NCBI GenBank assembly: GCA_027023305.1
Contig: JALVVR010000011.1
Location: forward strand, 1 to 60,202
Source: Campylobacterales bacterium
GTDB lineage: Bacteria > Campylobacterota > Campylobacteria > Campylobacterales > QNZT01
Length of the DNA stretch: 60,202 nt
Direction: 5' to 3'
Made by a program: the position numbers and the translations under genes
Shown: piece after piece, positions 44,879 through 53,511 of the stretch
Layout: each line of letters starts with the position of its first letter
How positions within the stretch are numbered: the stretch's first letter is position 1
The notes under the pieces: generated by a model
Databases searched by the model: none
Told to the model about the DNA's origin: nothing
What the model saw: only the letters and a program-made list of their open reading frames with translations

Positions 44879-45460
44879 ATGCCAAAAATAAACAATGAAT
44901 CTTTTTACATAAATGCCCTAAAAAAACATGGACATACTCCAAAAGGACTAAACTGGAAAGACAAAAGAAGTCAAAATATCAGATTTGAAATCATCTTAGA
45001 GTTTTTAAAAGATAGGCTGCATCATGATACAAAAGTGATAGATGCTGGTTGTGGATTTGGGGATTTTTATCTTTATTCTAAAAAGCAAGGTTTCGAGTTT
45101 GAGTATATAGGTTATGATGTTTTACAAAAGTTTGCAAATATCACTGAGTCTCGGATAGGTAAAAAAGCATACAAAAAAGATATATTAAGTGATGAGCTTG
45201 ATGAAGCTGATTATTATATAGCGAGTGGGAGTTTAAATATCCTGACCAAATTTGAAACATATCTTTTTATAAAAAGGTGTTTTGAACACTCTACAAAAGG
45301 TTTTGTTTTTAACTTTTTAGAAGGTGATGGTTTTGAGAAAAACTTTAATACTTTAGATAGAGATGAAGTTATATCGTATGCAAAAGAGCTTGGGGCTAAA
45401 GTAAGTGTGAAAGATGGTTATCTAAGTGGAGATGTGAGCCTATTTTTGGAGAGGGTTTAG
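44879..45460 (+). CDS. SAM-dependent methyltransferase (class I)
   Basis: The 193-residue protein has motif I, VIDAGCGFGDFYLYSKKQG (about 52-70), motif II around YIGYDVLQKFA, and an ADYYIASGSLNIL motif IV-like strand. An N-terminal extension (INALKKHGHTPKGLNWKDKR) is typical of a small family of uncharacterised methyltransferases. The substrate is unknown. Its position beside the pse operon permits, but does not show, a role in nonulosonate or flagellin modification. Confidence 0.82.
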   Translation: MPKINNESFYINALKKHGHTPKGLNWKDKRSQNIRFEIILEFLKDRLHHDTKVIDAGCGFGDFYLYSKKQGFEFEYIGYDVLQKFANITESRIGKKAYKKDILSDELDEADYYIASGSLNILTKFETYLFIKRCFEHSTKGFVFNFLEGDGFEKNFNTLDRDEVISYAKELGAKVSVKDGYLSGDVSLFLERV

Positions 45461-45464
45461 CCAA

Positions 45465-45746
45465 CTAGCTTCTTATCTCAAATCCATCATAAACTATCTC
45501 ATCTTCATCAAGCTCTATTGTTTCATAAGTGATATTTTCTACCTTACTCAAAGGTGAACCATTTTGAAGTATCGCTAACATATCTTTTATCTGATCTTCC
45601 CAAAGATAGGCTACTACTTCTGCATCTCCATCAGATAAGTTTTTTATATATCCTTGTATCTGTCCGAGTGATGCCATCTGCATGATGCTTTTTCGATAAA
45701 ACACTCCTTGCACCTTACCACTTACTAAAAATCTATAAGCTTTCAA
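45465..45746 (-). CDS. acyP: Acylphosphatase
   Basis: This small ferredoxin-fold hydrolase of acyl phosphates has 93 residues from TTG 45746. The catalytic motif is VSGKVQGVFYRKS with Arg18, and the second motif GYIKNLSDGDAEVVA has Asn36. A longer frame from ATG 45770 exists, but AAAGGAG spaced for TTG 45746 gives the family start MKAYRFLVSG. It overlaps the HIT gene by 14 bases and ends the minus-strand run that starts with rraA. Confidence 0.9.
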   Translation of the reverse strand: MKAYRFLVSGKVQGVFYRKSIMQMASLGQIQGYIKNLSDGDAEVVAYLWEDQIKDMLAILQNGSPLSKVENITYETIELDEDEIVYDGFEIRS

Positions 45747-46089
45747 CAACTCTCCTTTTAAACTCTTCAAAATCTGGAAGACTTAACTCTCCCTCTCTCT
45801 GCTTTTTTCCCCACATTGGTTCAGGAAAGTGACTATCCTCTTCAAATCTAGCCATCACATGAAAGTGTACTAGAGGCATATAGTTACCAAATGAGGCGAT
45901 ATTTATCTTTGTAGGATTGTAGTATGATAGCATTTGTTTTTCTATCACATCTAAAACTCTCCAAATCTCCTCTTTTATATCACTATCACACTCACTAAAC
46001 TCTTTATATGGTTTTTGAGTAAATATCTTTAGCCAAGGTATAGAGGATTTTTCAACTTCTATCTTTATCAAGTTATTTTCAAAAATCAT
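45733..46089 (-). CDS. HIT-family nucleotide-binding protein with altered triad
   Basis: The 118-residue protein has the HIT fold (LIKIEVEKSSIPWLKIFTQK, a central ASFGNYMPLVHFHVMARFEE segment). The signature His-x-His-x-His reads HFHVMA, so the third histidine is replaced by methionine. HIT enzymes hydrolyse dinucleoside polyphosphates or AMP-linked compounds through the middle histidine, which is kept here. The substrate is unknown. It overlaps the acylphosphatase gene and abuts arsC. Confidence 0.85.
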   Translation of the reverse strand: MIFENNLIKIEVEKSSIPWLKIFTQKPYKEFSECDSDIKEEIWRVLDVIEKQMLSYYNPTKINIASFGNYMPLVHFHVMARFEEDSHFPEPMWGKKQREGELSLPDFEEFKRRVVESL

Positions 46090-46434
46090 CTACACTAAAT
46101 CCAAAACTAGTGTTGGTGGACGACCTATGATTGCTTTGTTATCTTTTATGATTATCGGTCTCTCTATCAGTTTGTGATGCTTTACCATAGCCTCTATAAG
46201 CTTATCTTCACTCTCTTCGTTTTTCAAATCAAGCTCTTTATATATATCCTCTTTAACTCTCATGATTTCCCTAGCATTTATGCCAAGCATACTCAAAAGA
46301 CTTTTTATATCATCTTTGCTTATCTCTTCATCAAGATACTTAAAAATTTCAACTTTAGCTCCGTTTTCTTCCAGCAGTGATAGTGCTTCTCTACTTTTTG
46401 AACATCTTGGATTGTGCCATATTTTTATACTCAT
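46090..46434 (-). CDS. arsC: ArsC-family (arsenate reductase / Spx-like) protein
   Basis: The 114-residue thioredoxin-fold protein has HNPRCSKSREAL with the catalytic Cys11 and Arg15, and ERPIIIKDNKAIIGRPP with the conserved arginines of glutaredoxin-dependent ArsC. No ars regulator or efflux pump is near, so a general redox role remains possible. It ends one base before the HIT gene start and follows the transglycosylase by 13 bases. Confidence 0.88.
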   Translation of the reverse strand: MSIKIWHNPRCSKSREALSLLEENGAKVEIFKYLDEEISKDDIKSLLSMLGINAREIMRVKEDIYKELDLKNEESEDKLIEAMVKHHKLIERPIIIKDNKAIIGRPPTLVLDLV

Positions 46435-46447
46435 TTTTTCTCCTTAT

Positions 46448-47386
46448 TTATATTTTGTTAGCTAAAAAAAAGATTCCCATACCATAGTTTGTGGAGTGGT
46501 TATAGGTAGTTATAACTCTAAAGTTTTTTCCACCCATCCATATCTCTTGATAATTTTTAAATCTTAGTTTTAGAAGATATGCCCACCGATAAGGAAATCT
46601 TTTTAGTGCTCTTATACCTAACCTTTTTAGTTTGGAAACTCTATATCTTGATTTATAACTGCAGTAAAGTTTTGTAAAGTTTCTACCTCTAAAGTTTGTT
46701 TTAACAGCTACTACACTACCTTTTCTCCATCCATTTTTTCTAAGAAAGTTTGCGATACTACCTATAGCATCTTCGATATCCCAAGGGTTTCTTACTCCAT
46801 CTTTGTTAAAATCAACACCATATTTTCTCTGTATTGATGGCATTTGCTGAACCACTCCCATAGCTCCAGCAAACGAACCAGTTAGAGAGAAAATATTTAG
46901 ATTTTGCTCTCTTGAAAGTAAAAAAAGCTCTTTAAGTTCTCTATAAAAATATTTCTGCATACGATTTTTATAAAAAGCCAAAGTTGCTAAAGAGTCCAAA
47001 ACACTATGATTGCCTGTGTATTTTCCAAATCTACTCTCAACTGCTAAAAAAGCAACTATGTAGTTTAAGTCAACATGATAGAGCCTTTGAGCCCTTGTCA
47101 AAGTGTGATAATACTTTCTTTTAAAAGCTCTAGCATCCTTTATCATACTAGAAGTTAAAATATGCCTTTTATATGTAACCCAAGTCGCACTTGTAGTTCC
47201 AGCTTTATATCTACCCACATATCTTTTAAGAGTACTTTCGTCTTTTTGGAAGTTTGATAACACACTCTGAACATACTCTCTATCAAAGTGATATTTTTTT
47301 ACCATCATGTTGATAAAGGTTTGTGATTGATTTGTGTTGGCAAACAGCAGAGATGTAAAAAAAAGTATAGTGATTATTTGTTTCAT
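46448..47386 (-). CDS. MltB-like lytic murein transglycosylase
   Basis: The 312-residue exported protein has a signal peptide (MKQIITILFFTSLLFANT) and a lysozyme-like catalytic domain. The catalytic Glu is in VAFLAVESRFGKYTG. GSFAGAMGVVQQMPSIQRKY, DGVRNPWDIEDAIGSIANF and a VITTYNHSTNYGMGI segment are all SLT_2/MltB signatures. It cleaves peptidoglycan glycan strands to anhydro-muropeptides. It starts directly after the rraA stop, in the same operon. Confidence 0.9.
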   Translation of the reverse strand: MKQIITILFFTSLLFANTNQSQTFINMMVKKYHFDREYVQSVLSNFQKDESTLKRYVGRYKAGTTSATWVTYKRHILTSSMIKDARAFKRKYYHTLTRAQRLYHVDLNYIVAFLAVESRFGKYTGNHSVLDSLATLAFYKNRMQKYFYRELKELFLLSREQNLNIFSLTGSFAGAMGVVQQMPSIQRKYGVDFNKDGVRNPWDIEDAIGSIANFLRKNGWRKGSVVAVKTNFRGRNFTKLYCSYKSRYRVSKLKRLGIRALKRFPYRWAYLLKLRFKNYQEIWMGGKNFRVITTYNHSTNYGMGIFFLANKI

Positions 47387-47848
47387 CTACTTAACAATCA
47401 CTCCATCATGATCTGCAAAAATCTCCATACCATCTTTAAAAACCACACCACCAAATCTAAGCTCTACCTCTCTTTGGGAAGGTGAGATTTTCTTACTCCT
47501 TTTTGGGCAAGTTCCAAGAGCTAAAAGCCCCACATCTATGTTTTTTGTGATATGAACATCTCTAACATATCCATTTATGATGATACCTTCCCAGCCATTT
47601 TTTTCAGCCATCAACATAAGATTTTCCCCAACAACTGCACAAAACTTAGACTCCACATCAACTACAGCAACTTTACCTTTTCCATCCTCTTTTAAAAGAT
47701 CTATAAGTCCACGATTATCCTCATCAAGTTTGATAGTTACAACTTTTCCTCTAAATTTTTCTCTTTTACCATACTCTTTAAAAATATGCTCCAAAACTTG
47801 CACATCTTCATGATGTTCATCACACATATCTGCTGTGAAAAAGTTCAT
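47387..47848 (-). CDS. rraA: RraA-like protein (RNase E regulator / HMG aldolase family)
   Basis: The 153-residue protein has the RraA fold pattern: GKVVTIKLDEDNRGLIDLLK, VAVVDVESKFCAVVGENLML, then GIIINGYVRDV with the Arg-Asp pair used for metal and pyruvate binding in the aldolase members. PKRSKKISPSQREVELRFGG follows. Family members either inhibit RNase E or act as 4-hydroxy-4-methyl-2-oxoglutarate aldolase/oxaloacetate decarboxylase. It is divergent from the glutamate mutase operon across 93 bases. Confidence 0.88.
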   Translation of the reverse strand: MNFFTADMCDEHHEDVQVLEHIFKEYGKREKFRGKVVTIKLDEDNRGLIDLLKEDGKGKVAVVDVESKFCAVVGENLMLMAEKNGWEGIIINGYVRDVHITKNIDVGLLALGTCPKRSKKISPSQREVELRFGGVVFKDGMEIFADHDGVIVK

Positions 47849-47941
47849 ATTGTTTCCTTATCTCAAAATATACATTATTCTATCACAACATTTCAAAAAA
47901 TCTCGCTAAAATAATGTAAAATTAATATAGAGTTAACAGTT

Positions 47942-48337
47942 ATGAAAAAAGTAGTCATTGGAGTAGTTGGTAACGATGTTCATGTTGTAGCCAACAGACT
48001 TATAGATATATCACTAAATCAAAGAGGATTTGAGGTTTTTAACTTAGGGGTAAATACTTACTTAGAAGAGTTTATAGATGCAGCGATAGAGACAAGAGCT
48101 GATGTAGTGCTTATCTCTTCACTAAATGGAGAAGCAGAGGGATGGAGTAGGGATCTGCCACTTTTAAAATCAAAGTATAAACTTCATGATGCCCTTTTTG
48201 TTATAGGTGGAAACTTAGCAGTTGGAGAGGCAACAAGTGAGGAGATAATCCCTAAGTTCAAATCTTATGGATTTGATTTGGTTTTTCATCAAGTGGATCT
48301 GAATGAAGGTTTAGATGTTTTAGAGGAGATGTTATAG
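47942..48337 (+). CDS. glmS: Glutamate (methylaspartate) mutase small, B12-binding subunit
   Basis: The 131-residue protein carries the cobalamin domain of glutamate mutase. IGVVGNDVHVVANRLID contains Asp12 and the cobalt ligand His14; the classic DxHxxG reads DxHxxA here. FNLGVNTYLEEFIDAAIETR, LISSLNGEAEG and VIGGNLAVGE follow the GlmS/MutS order, with SLYGQGE of the clostridial enzyme replaced by SLNGEAE. It overlaps the GTG start of the large subunit by one base. There is no cobalamin riboswitch in the short upstream gap. Confidence 0.9.
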   Translation: MKKVVIGVVGNDVHVVANRLIDISLNQRGFEVFNLGVNTYLEEFIDAAIETRADVVLISSLNGEAEGWSRDLPLLKSKYKLHDALFVIGGNLAVGEATSEEIIPKFKSYGFDLVFHQVDLNEGLDVLEEML

Positions 48338-49701
48338 TGGATTTACTTCAAAGAGAGCGAGAAGCGATACTAAACAATGACTATGTAGAAAACTTTGATT
48401 TTGCAGAGGTGGAGGAGTTTATCAAAAATGCTTCCAAAGACCTTTTTATCTCTCATCACTTCAAAACTAAAAACAAACTTTTAGTCCAACCTCGTGGTGG
48501 TTTCCCAACCTATGAAAAAGTTTTTAAACTATACCAAGAGTTCAAAGATACGGGAGTTGATGTACTTCCACTAACCATAGACTCAAACACTAGACTAAAT
48601 GACTATGCTACAAGCCAAAAGATGTTAAGACTCTCCGAAGAGAGTGATATGGATATGCTAAACGGCTATCCACTTGTAAACCATGGGTATAGAACAACAA
48701 GAAAGATGATGACTCACTATAACACCCCCATATCTCTAAGACATGGAACTCCAGATGCCAGACTTTTAGTCGAGATTGCACTTGCAAGTGGTATTTTTGA
48801 GATAGAGGGAGGACCTATCACCTATCTTTTGCCATACTCAAAAAACTTTCCACTTGATAAAGCCTTTTTGTACTGGAAGTATGTAGAAAAAGTCTGTGCA
48901 AAGTACTCAACCCTAAACGAGCCTATAAACAGAGAGTCTTTTGGACCTCTAAGTGCTACTTTGCAACTTCCTTCTATCGTGATAGTTATACAGCTTTTAG
49001 AGATGCTACTCTCACTAGAAGAGGGAGTAAAATCCTTTTCAGTAAGCTTTTCTCAAACAGGTACACTTCTGCAAGATATAGTGATGTCAAATGTCATAAA
49101 AAAACAAGCCAAAAAGTATGCTAAAGAGTTTGGGTTTGAAGATGCAACTATCAACTTAGTCTATCATCAATGGATGGGAGCTTTCCCAAGAGATAAATCT
49201 CATGCAGACTCACTCATTACGATGGGAGCAGTTATAGCAAAGCTAGTAGGAGCTGATAAAATCATCACAAAAACAAGAGCAGAAGCTTACGGAATCCCAA
49301 CAAAAGAGGAAAATGGAGATGCAGTTTCAAAAGTCCAATACACCTTGCAAATCCTACAAGGCTTACCAAATATAACAGATAAGGAAGAGGAAGAAAATCT
49401 AACTCTTCAAGTAGATGAAATCATGCAAGCAGTATTCAACGACCCAGCTGACACTCTTTGGAGAAAAGTTTTTAACTCTATCAAAAATGGAATCATAGAT
49501 ATACCATTTTCACCACACATCATAAATAACAACAAAGTGATAACAGTTAGGGATAAAGATGGGCATATAAGAGTTTATGACAAAGGAAACTTACCACTCT
49601 CCAAAAGAAGTTTTGAGTTTGACAAAAACAAGATAGCTCTAAGCAAAGAAAAAAATACTCTTGTAAACAAAATCATAACAGACATAGGGATAATGCAATG
49701 A
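48337..49701 (+). CDS. glmE: Glutamate (methylaspartate) mutase large, catalytic subunit
   Basis: This subunit holds glutamate for radical rearrangement to (2S,3S)-3-methylaspartate. In 454 residues the substrate-binding residues known from the clostridial enzyme are all recognisable: Arg53 in QPRGGFP, Arg86 in DSNTRLNDY, Arg135 in SLRHGTPDARLL (the arginine claw) and Glu157 in FEIEGGPITYLLPY. The frame starts with GTG sharing a base with the glmS stop and overlaps the reactivase gene by 4 bases. It is slightly shorter than the roughly 480-residue clostridial form. Confidence 0.92.
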   Translation: MDLLQREREAILNNDYVENFDFAEVEEFIKNASKDLFISHHFKTKNKLLVQPRGGFPTYEKVFKLYQEFKDTGVDVLPLTIDSNTRLNDYATSQKMLRLSEESDMDMLNGYPLVNHGYRTTRKMMTHYNTPISLRHGTPDARLLVEIALASGIFEIEGGPITYLLPYSKNFPLDKAFLYWKYVEKVCAKYSTLNEPINRESFGPLSATLQLPSIVIVIQLLEMLLSLEEGVKSFSVSFSQTGTLLQDIVMSNVIKKQAKKYAKEFGFEDATINLVYHQWMGAFPRDKSHADSLITMGAVIAKLVGADKIITKTRAEAYGIPTKEENGDAVSKVQYTLQILQGLPNITDKEEEENLTLQVDEIMQAVFNDPADTLWRKVFNSIKNGIIDIPFSPHIINNNKVITVRDKDGHIRVYDKGNLPLSKRSFEFDKNKIALSKEKNTLVNKIITDIGIMQ

Positions 49702-50873
49702 GTAAGTTATATGTAGATATAGGAAGCACTTATTTTAAAGTAAAAGATGGTGAAAATATAGAGCAATACTTTAGAAACTTTGATAGAAATATCCTAGATG
49801 ATGTCAAACAAAAGTGTGCAAACAAGATAGAAAAGTACAAAAAAGAGGAGATTTTTATCTGTTCATCTGCAAATGGTGGACTTAGCACTCTTATCATAGG
49901 ACTTACAAACTCGTACAGCCTAAAATATGCTACAAATATAGCCTACAACTCAGGGATAAATATCATAGATACTATCCTCTATCCAAACCTAAAAGAGTAC
50001 TCTCTGCCAACTGAGCTTATAGATGTAGTGATAGTTGTAGGAGGGATTGATGATATAGAAAATGTTTTTGAAGATGACCTCTTTTCATATATAAATAACT
50101 TAAACTACTCAAACATACTCTATGCAGGAAGCGAAAAAGATGTTCCAAAGTTTGAAAAAAACATAAAAGATATAAAAATCCTACCAAATATCATAACAGA
50201 TAAACTTCATGTAAACGAGAAGGAGTTAAAAGAGTATCTAACAAACCTATATCAAGCTGACATAGTAGGAAAAGAAGATATAAAAGACTTATATCAAATA
50301 ACTTCAAACCAAATCTTCTCAACTCCATATATAGTAAATCAAACCTTGCCACTACTATCAGAAAAGTTTGGTGATGTAGTTGATCCTTTTATCTTGGTGG
50401 ATATTGGTGGGGCGACTACTGATATACACTATAGTACTGATTTGGTAGATGATAACATGGTGCTTGAGGGTGGATATGATAGGTTGGTTTTTAAAAAGCT
50501 AGGAGTTTATAAATCAAGAGAGAGCTTAGTCTTTAGTGCAAAGAAAAATGAGTTTGTATATGAACTTTTAAACTTGTTAAATGTAACAGAAAACATACTA
50601 GAAGAACATTCTACTGAAGCGACAAAGTTTTTGATGAAGTTATCTATTTTTTTAGTACTTTTTAAAGTATCTTCCAAACATGATGAGTATATAAAACTAA
50701 AGCTAGATAGGCTTAAAAGTATAGTTTTTACAGGTGGGATTACAAAAATCTTAGAAAAAAGCGATATAGAAGAAGTGTTGGAGTTTTTGTATAAAAAGAT
50801 ATTTTCTCTAAACTCTGTGCCGTTGGTGGTTGTTGATACAAACTATGAGATTTGGACGGTAGGGAGGTCTTAG
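49698..50873 (+). CDS. glmL: GlmL/MutL-type mutase reactivating factor
   Basis: The 391-residue protein has an ASKHA actin-like ATPase fold: LYVDIGSTYFKVKD at the start, ICSSANGGLSTLIIGLTN, VVIVVGGIDD, and the phosphate-binding VDIGGATTDIHYS near residue 230. VFTGGITKIL forms the adenosine motif. GlmL proteins are thought to replace damaged cobalamin in the mutase. It is tightly coupled to glmE and followed without a gap by the ligase gene. Confidence 0.88.
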   Translation: MSKLYVDIGSTYFKVKDGENIEQYFRNFDRNILDDVKQKCANKIEKYKKEEIFICSSANGGLSTLIIGLTNSYSLKYATNIAYNSGINIIDTILYPNLKEYSLPTELIDVVIVVGGIDDIENVFEDDLFSYINNLNYSNILYAGSEKDVPKFEKNIKDIKILPNIITDKLHVNEKELKEYLTNLYQADIVGKEDIKDLYQITSNQIFSTPYIVNQTLPLLSEKFGDVVDPFILVDIGGATTDIHYSTDLVDDNMVLEGGYDRLVFKKLGVYKSRESLVFSAKKNEFVYELLNLLNVTENILEEHSTEATKFLMKLSIFLVLFKVSSKHDEYIKLKLDRLKSIVFTGGITKILEKSDIEEVLEFLYKKIFSLNSVPLVVVDTNYEIWTVGRS

Positions 50874-52433
50874 ATGAGTGTAAATTGTATTAGAAATATT
50901 TTGGAGTATGCCGTAAGAAAAGAGTCAAGTAAAACAGCTTTGATTCATGGGGCAAATAGCATAACTTATGAAGAGCTTTTAAAAAAAGTAAATAAAGTTG
51001 CAAACTACCTTGAAAAACTAAACTTACCTCAAGGCTCAAGAGTAGGTATATACTCAAACAAATCTATCGAACAAGTCATAGCTATATTAGCGATACTTTC
51101 CACAAAGTTAACCCTTGTTCCTATCACAAGACTTTTAAAGAGTGAGCAGATAAAGTATATAGTTGATGACTGCTCTTTAAGTGCTATCATAACTGATGAG
51201 GCAAAGGTAGAAACTATCAAAGAGAGTGAGTTTGAGGGAAAAATCATCACTTTTGAGAGTAGTAGTGAGTATGATTCATTTTTTGAGATTTACAAGTATC
51301 ATGAAGATAAATACACCTCAACTGTAAAGAGTTTTGATAATGCAGTTATAACCTACTCATTTGCATCATCTGGACTTCCAAAAGGGATAGTTATCACTCA
51401 TAGAAATCTAACCGATGGTGCAAGAGTAGTTACAAGATACCTAAAACTAAATAGTGATGATGTGATAAGTGGAGTTTTGTCATTTGATTTGGATTATGGA
51501 TTAAATCAAATCTTTTGCTCAGTGTACAACTTAGCAACTCTGTCTCTACACAAACTTATCTTACCAAGTGATTTTTTTAACCACCTTATAAAAGACAAAG
51601 TTACAGTCCTTCCACTTATGCCGATACATATAACAAAGATGTTTGATGAAGAGTCTCATAGAATACCAACCCCTGAGCAGTTAAAGGGTATAAAAACCAT
51701 AACTTCATCAGGTGGAAAAGTAACCAACAAAATGATCTCAAATATAAAAAACTACTTCCAAAATGCCAACTTCTTCTCTATGCACGGACTTAGTGAAGCC
51801 TTTAGATCTGCCTATCTTGAGCCTGAACAGTTAAACATCAGACCAACCTCTATCGGAAAAGCTATCCCAGATGTAGAACTATATGTGATAAATGAAGATG
51901 GAGAAGAGTGTAAACCTAGAAAGGTAGGAGAATTAATCCACAGAGGAGCTTGTATCTACAAAGGTTACTGGAACTCAAAAGAGGATACCCAGCTTAGATT
52001 TAAGTCCATAAAGATTTTAGACAAAGTTTTAAACCTTGAAGGTGAACTAACAGATGAGATAGTAGTAGCTAGTGGGGATTATGTTTACAAAGATGAGGAA
52101 GGATATATCTACTTTGACTCAAGAAAAGATGACATGATAAAAACAAGAGGCTACAGAGTAAGCCCTCACCAAATAGAAAAAACAGTCTATGAGTACATAG
52201 ATGAGGTAGAGTCTTGTGTAGTCTTTGGAGTGGAAAACGAACAGATAGAAGAGGAGATAGTCCTAGTTTATAGTGCAAATCAAAAATTACCAAAAAACGA
52301 GATACTTTTTGAACTAAAAAAACACCTGCCAGTTTATATGATTCCATCAATCATAGTCTATAAAAAAAGCTTACCACTTCACTATGGAAAGGTGGATAAA
52401 GCAGGGTTGAAGAGGGAGATTTTGAAACAGTAA
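50874..52433 (+). CDS. AMP-forming acyl/amino acid ligase linked to glutamate mutase
   Basis: This 519-residue ANL-superfamily enzyme has the P-loop YSFASSGLPKG (161-171; the usual TSGTTG is altered to FASSGL). It also has SMHGLSEAFR, GELIHRGACIYKGYWNSKED, the SGDYVYKDEEGYIYFDSRKD hinge with the core Asp, RGYRVSPHQIE, and the catalytic lysine K506 in HYGKVDKAG. Such enzymes adenylate a carboxylate and pass it to CoA, a carrier protein or an amine. The ATG follows the glmL stop directly (TAGATG), so the activated acid is probably derived from 3-methylaspartate or glutamate (inference). No carrier protein gene is adjacent. Confidence 0.88.
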   Translation: MSVNCIRNILEYAVRKESSKTALIHGANSITYEELLKKVNKVANYLEKLNLPQGSRVGIYSNKSIEQVIAILAILSTKLTLVPITRLLKSEQIKYIVDDCSLSAIITDEAKVETIKESEFEGKIITFESSSEYDSFFEIYKYHEDKYTSTVKSFDNAVITYSFASSGLPKGIVITHRNLTDGARVVTRYLKLNSDDVISGVLSFDLDYGLNQIFCSVYNLATLSLHKLILPSDFFNHLIKDKVTVLPLMPIHITKMFDEESHRIPTPEQLKGIKTITSSGGKVTNKMISNIKNYFQNANFFSMHGLSEAFRSAYLEPEQLNIRPTSIGKAIPDVELYVINEDGEECKPRKVGELIHRGACIYKGYWNSKEDTQLRFKSIKILDKVLNLEGELTDEIVVASGDYVYKDEEGYIYFDSRKDDMIKTRGYRVSPHQIEKTVYEYIDEVESCVVFGVENEQIEEEIVLVYSANQKLPKNEILFELKKHLPVYMIPSIIVYKKSLPLHYGKVDKAGLKREILKQ

Positions 52434-52479
52434 ATAAGACTAATTTAAAAAACAATAATATGATTTTTACTGATGTGTT

Positions 52480-52505
52480 TTTAGAGGAGTTACTTTTCCT
52501 CTAAA
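52480..52505. terminator. Convergent hairpin at the ligase-fabH junction
   Basis: TTTAGAGGA (52480-52488) and TCCTCTAAA (52497-52505) are perfect 9-bp arms with an 8-base loop. The fabH stop codon lies in the loop and the right arm is fabH coding sequence. T-runs are weak on both sides. Confidence 0.45.
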
Positions 52506-53488
52506 GCAAATCTCACAAGTGCACTTCCCCAAGTTAGCCCACCACCGAAAGTATCTAGTAGCATCAAGTTACCACTTTTTAGTTTTCCATTTTCATAACA
52601 TTCATTTATAGCCATTGGAATTGAGGCTGCAGAGGTGTTTCCATACTTTTGAACTGTAAGAACTATCTTTTCTTTTGGGATTTTTAGTTTTCTTCCTACT
52701 GCATCTATGATTCTGAAATTTGCTTGATGAGGGATAAAGTAGTCTAAATCTTCACTAGTTATATTGTTTTCTTCTAATATCTCTTTTACATCATTTGTAA
52801 GAGTATTTACAGCTAGTTTGAAAGTTTCATTTCCTTTCATCTGTAAAAATTGAAGTTTGTTATCTATAGTATTTTGGTTACAAGGATTTTTACTTCCTCC
52901 TCCTGGTGTTACTAAAAAGTCTTGGAACTGGCCATCTGCAGAGGCTTTTACATCTATGATGGCTTTTGATTTATCATCTGTTGCTCCGATAACTGCTGCT
53001 CCTGCACCATCTCCGAAAAGGATACAAGTAGTTCTATCTGTATAATCTACTATAGAGCTAAGTTTTTCAGCTCCTATGATAAGAACATTTTTTTTCATAC
53101 CAGACTCTATAAAAGATTTGGCTATATTTAGAGCATAGACAAAACCACTACAAGCTGCACTTATGTCAAATGCCATAACATCTTTGATGCCAAGTTTATC
53201 AGCTACAATACAAGCAGTTGAAGGCATACAGAAAAAATCAGGAGTGATAGTTGCTAAAACTATGGCATCTATCTCGCTTTTATCTATTCTAGCTCTTTGA
53301 ATTGCTAATTTAGAAGCTTCTGTTGCAAGATCACTAGTAGCTTGATTGTCCTCAGCTATGAATCTGTTTTTTATACCTGTTCTTTGAGTTATCCACTCAT
53401 CAGTTGTGTCAACTATCTTTTCAAGATCCAAATTTGTTAAAGCCTTTGGAGGAGTATAAGCTCCGATTGATTTAAATGATGCATACAT
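52490..53488 (-). CDS. fabH: Beta-ketoacyl-ACP synthase III
   Basis: FabH starts fatty acid synthesis by condensing acetyl-CoA with malonyl-ACP. The 332-residue protein has the catalytic Cys113 in [13 protein letters not shown], His in [12 protein letters not shown] and Asn in [12 protein letters not shown], and the N-terminal [11 protein letters not shown]. It follows plsX by 23 bases in the minus-strand lipid cluster, the usual Campylobacterota order, so it is taken as the housekeeping enzyme and not as part of the convergent mutase operon. Confidence 0.95.
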   Translation of the reverse strand: MYASFKSIGAYTPPKALTNLDLEKIVDTTDEWITQRTGIKNRFIAEDNQATSDLATEASKLAIQRARIDKSEIDAIVLATITPDFFCMPSTACIVADKLGIKDVMAFDISAACSGFVYALNIAKSFIESGMKKNVLIIGAEKLSSIVDYTDRTTCILFGDGAGAAVIGATDDKSKAIIDVKASADGQFQDFLVTPGGGSKNPCNQNTIDNKLQFLQMKGNETFKLAVNTLTNDVKEILEENNITSEDLDYFIPHQANFRIIDAVGRKLKIPKEKIVLTVQKYGNTSAASIPMAINECYENGKLKSGNLMLLDTFGGGLTWGSALVRFALEEK

Positions 53489-53511
53489 ATTTTATACTCC
53501 TCTTTGTGCTT

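Noticed and set aside
47849..47941. Cobalamin riboswitch before the glutamate mutase operon
   Set aside because: The gap is 93 bases, A/T-rich, without a B12-box-like sequence, and too short for the element.
52490..53488. fabH as a condensing enzyme of the mutase-ligase pathway
   Set aside because: It is convergent with that operon and part of the standard DUF177-rpmF-plsX-fabH cluster.
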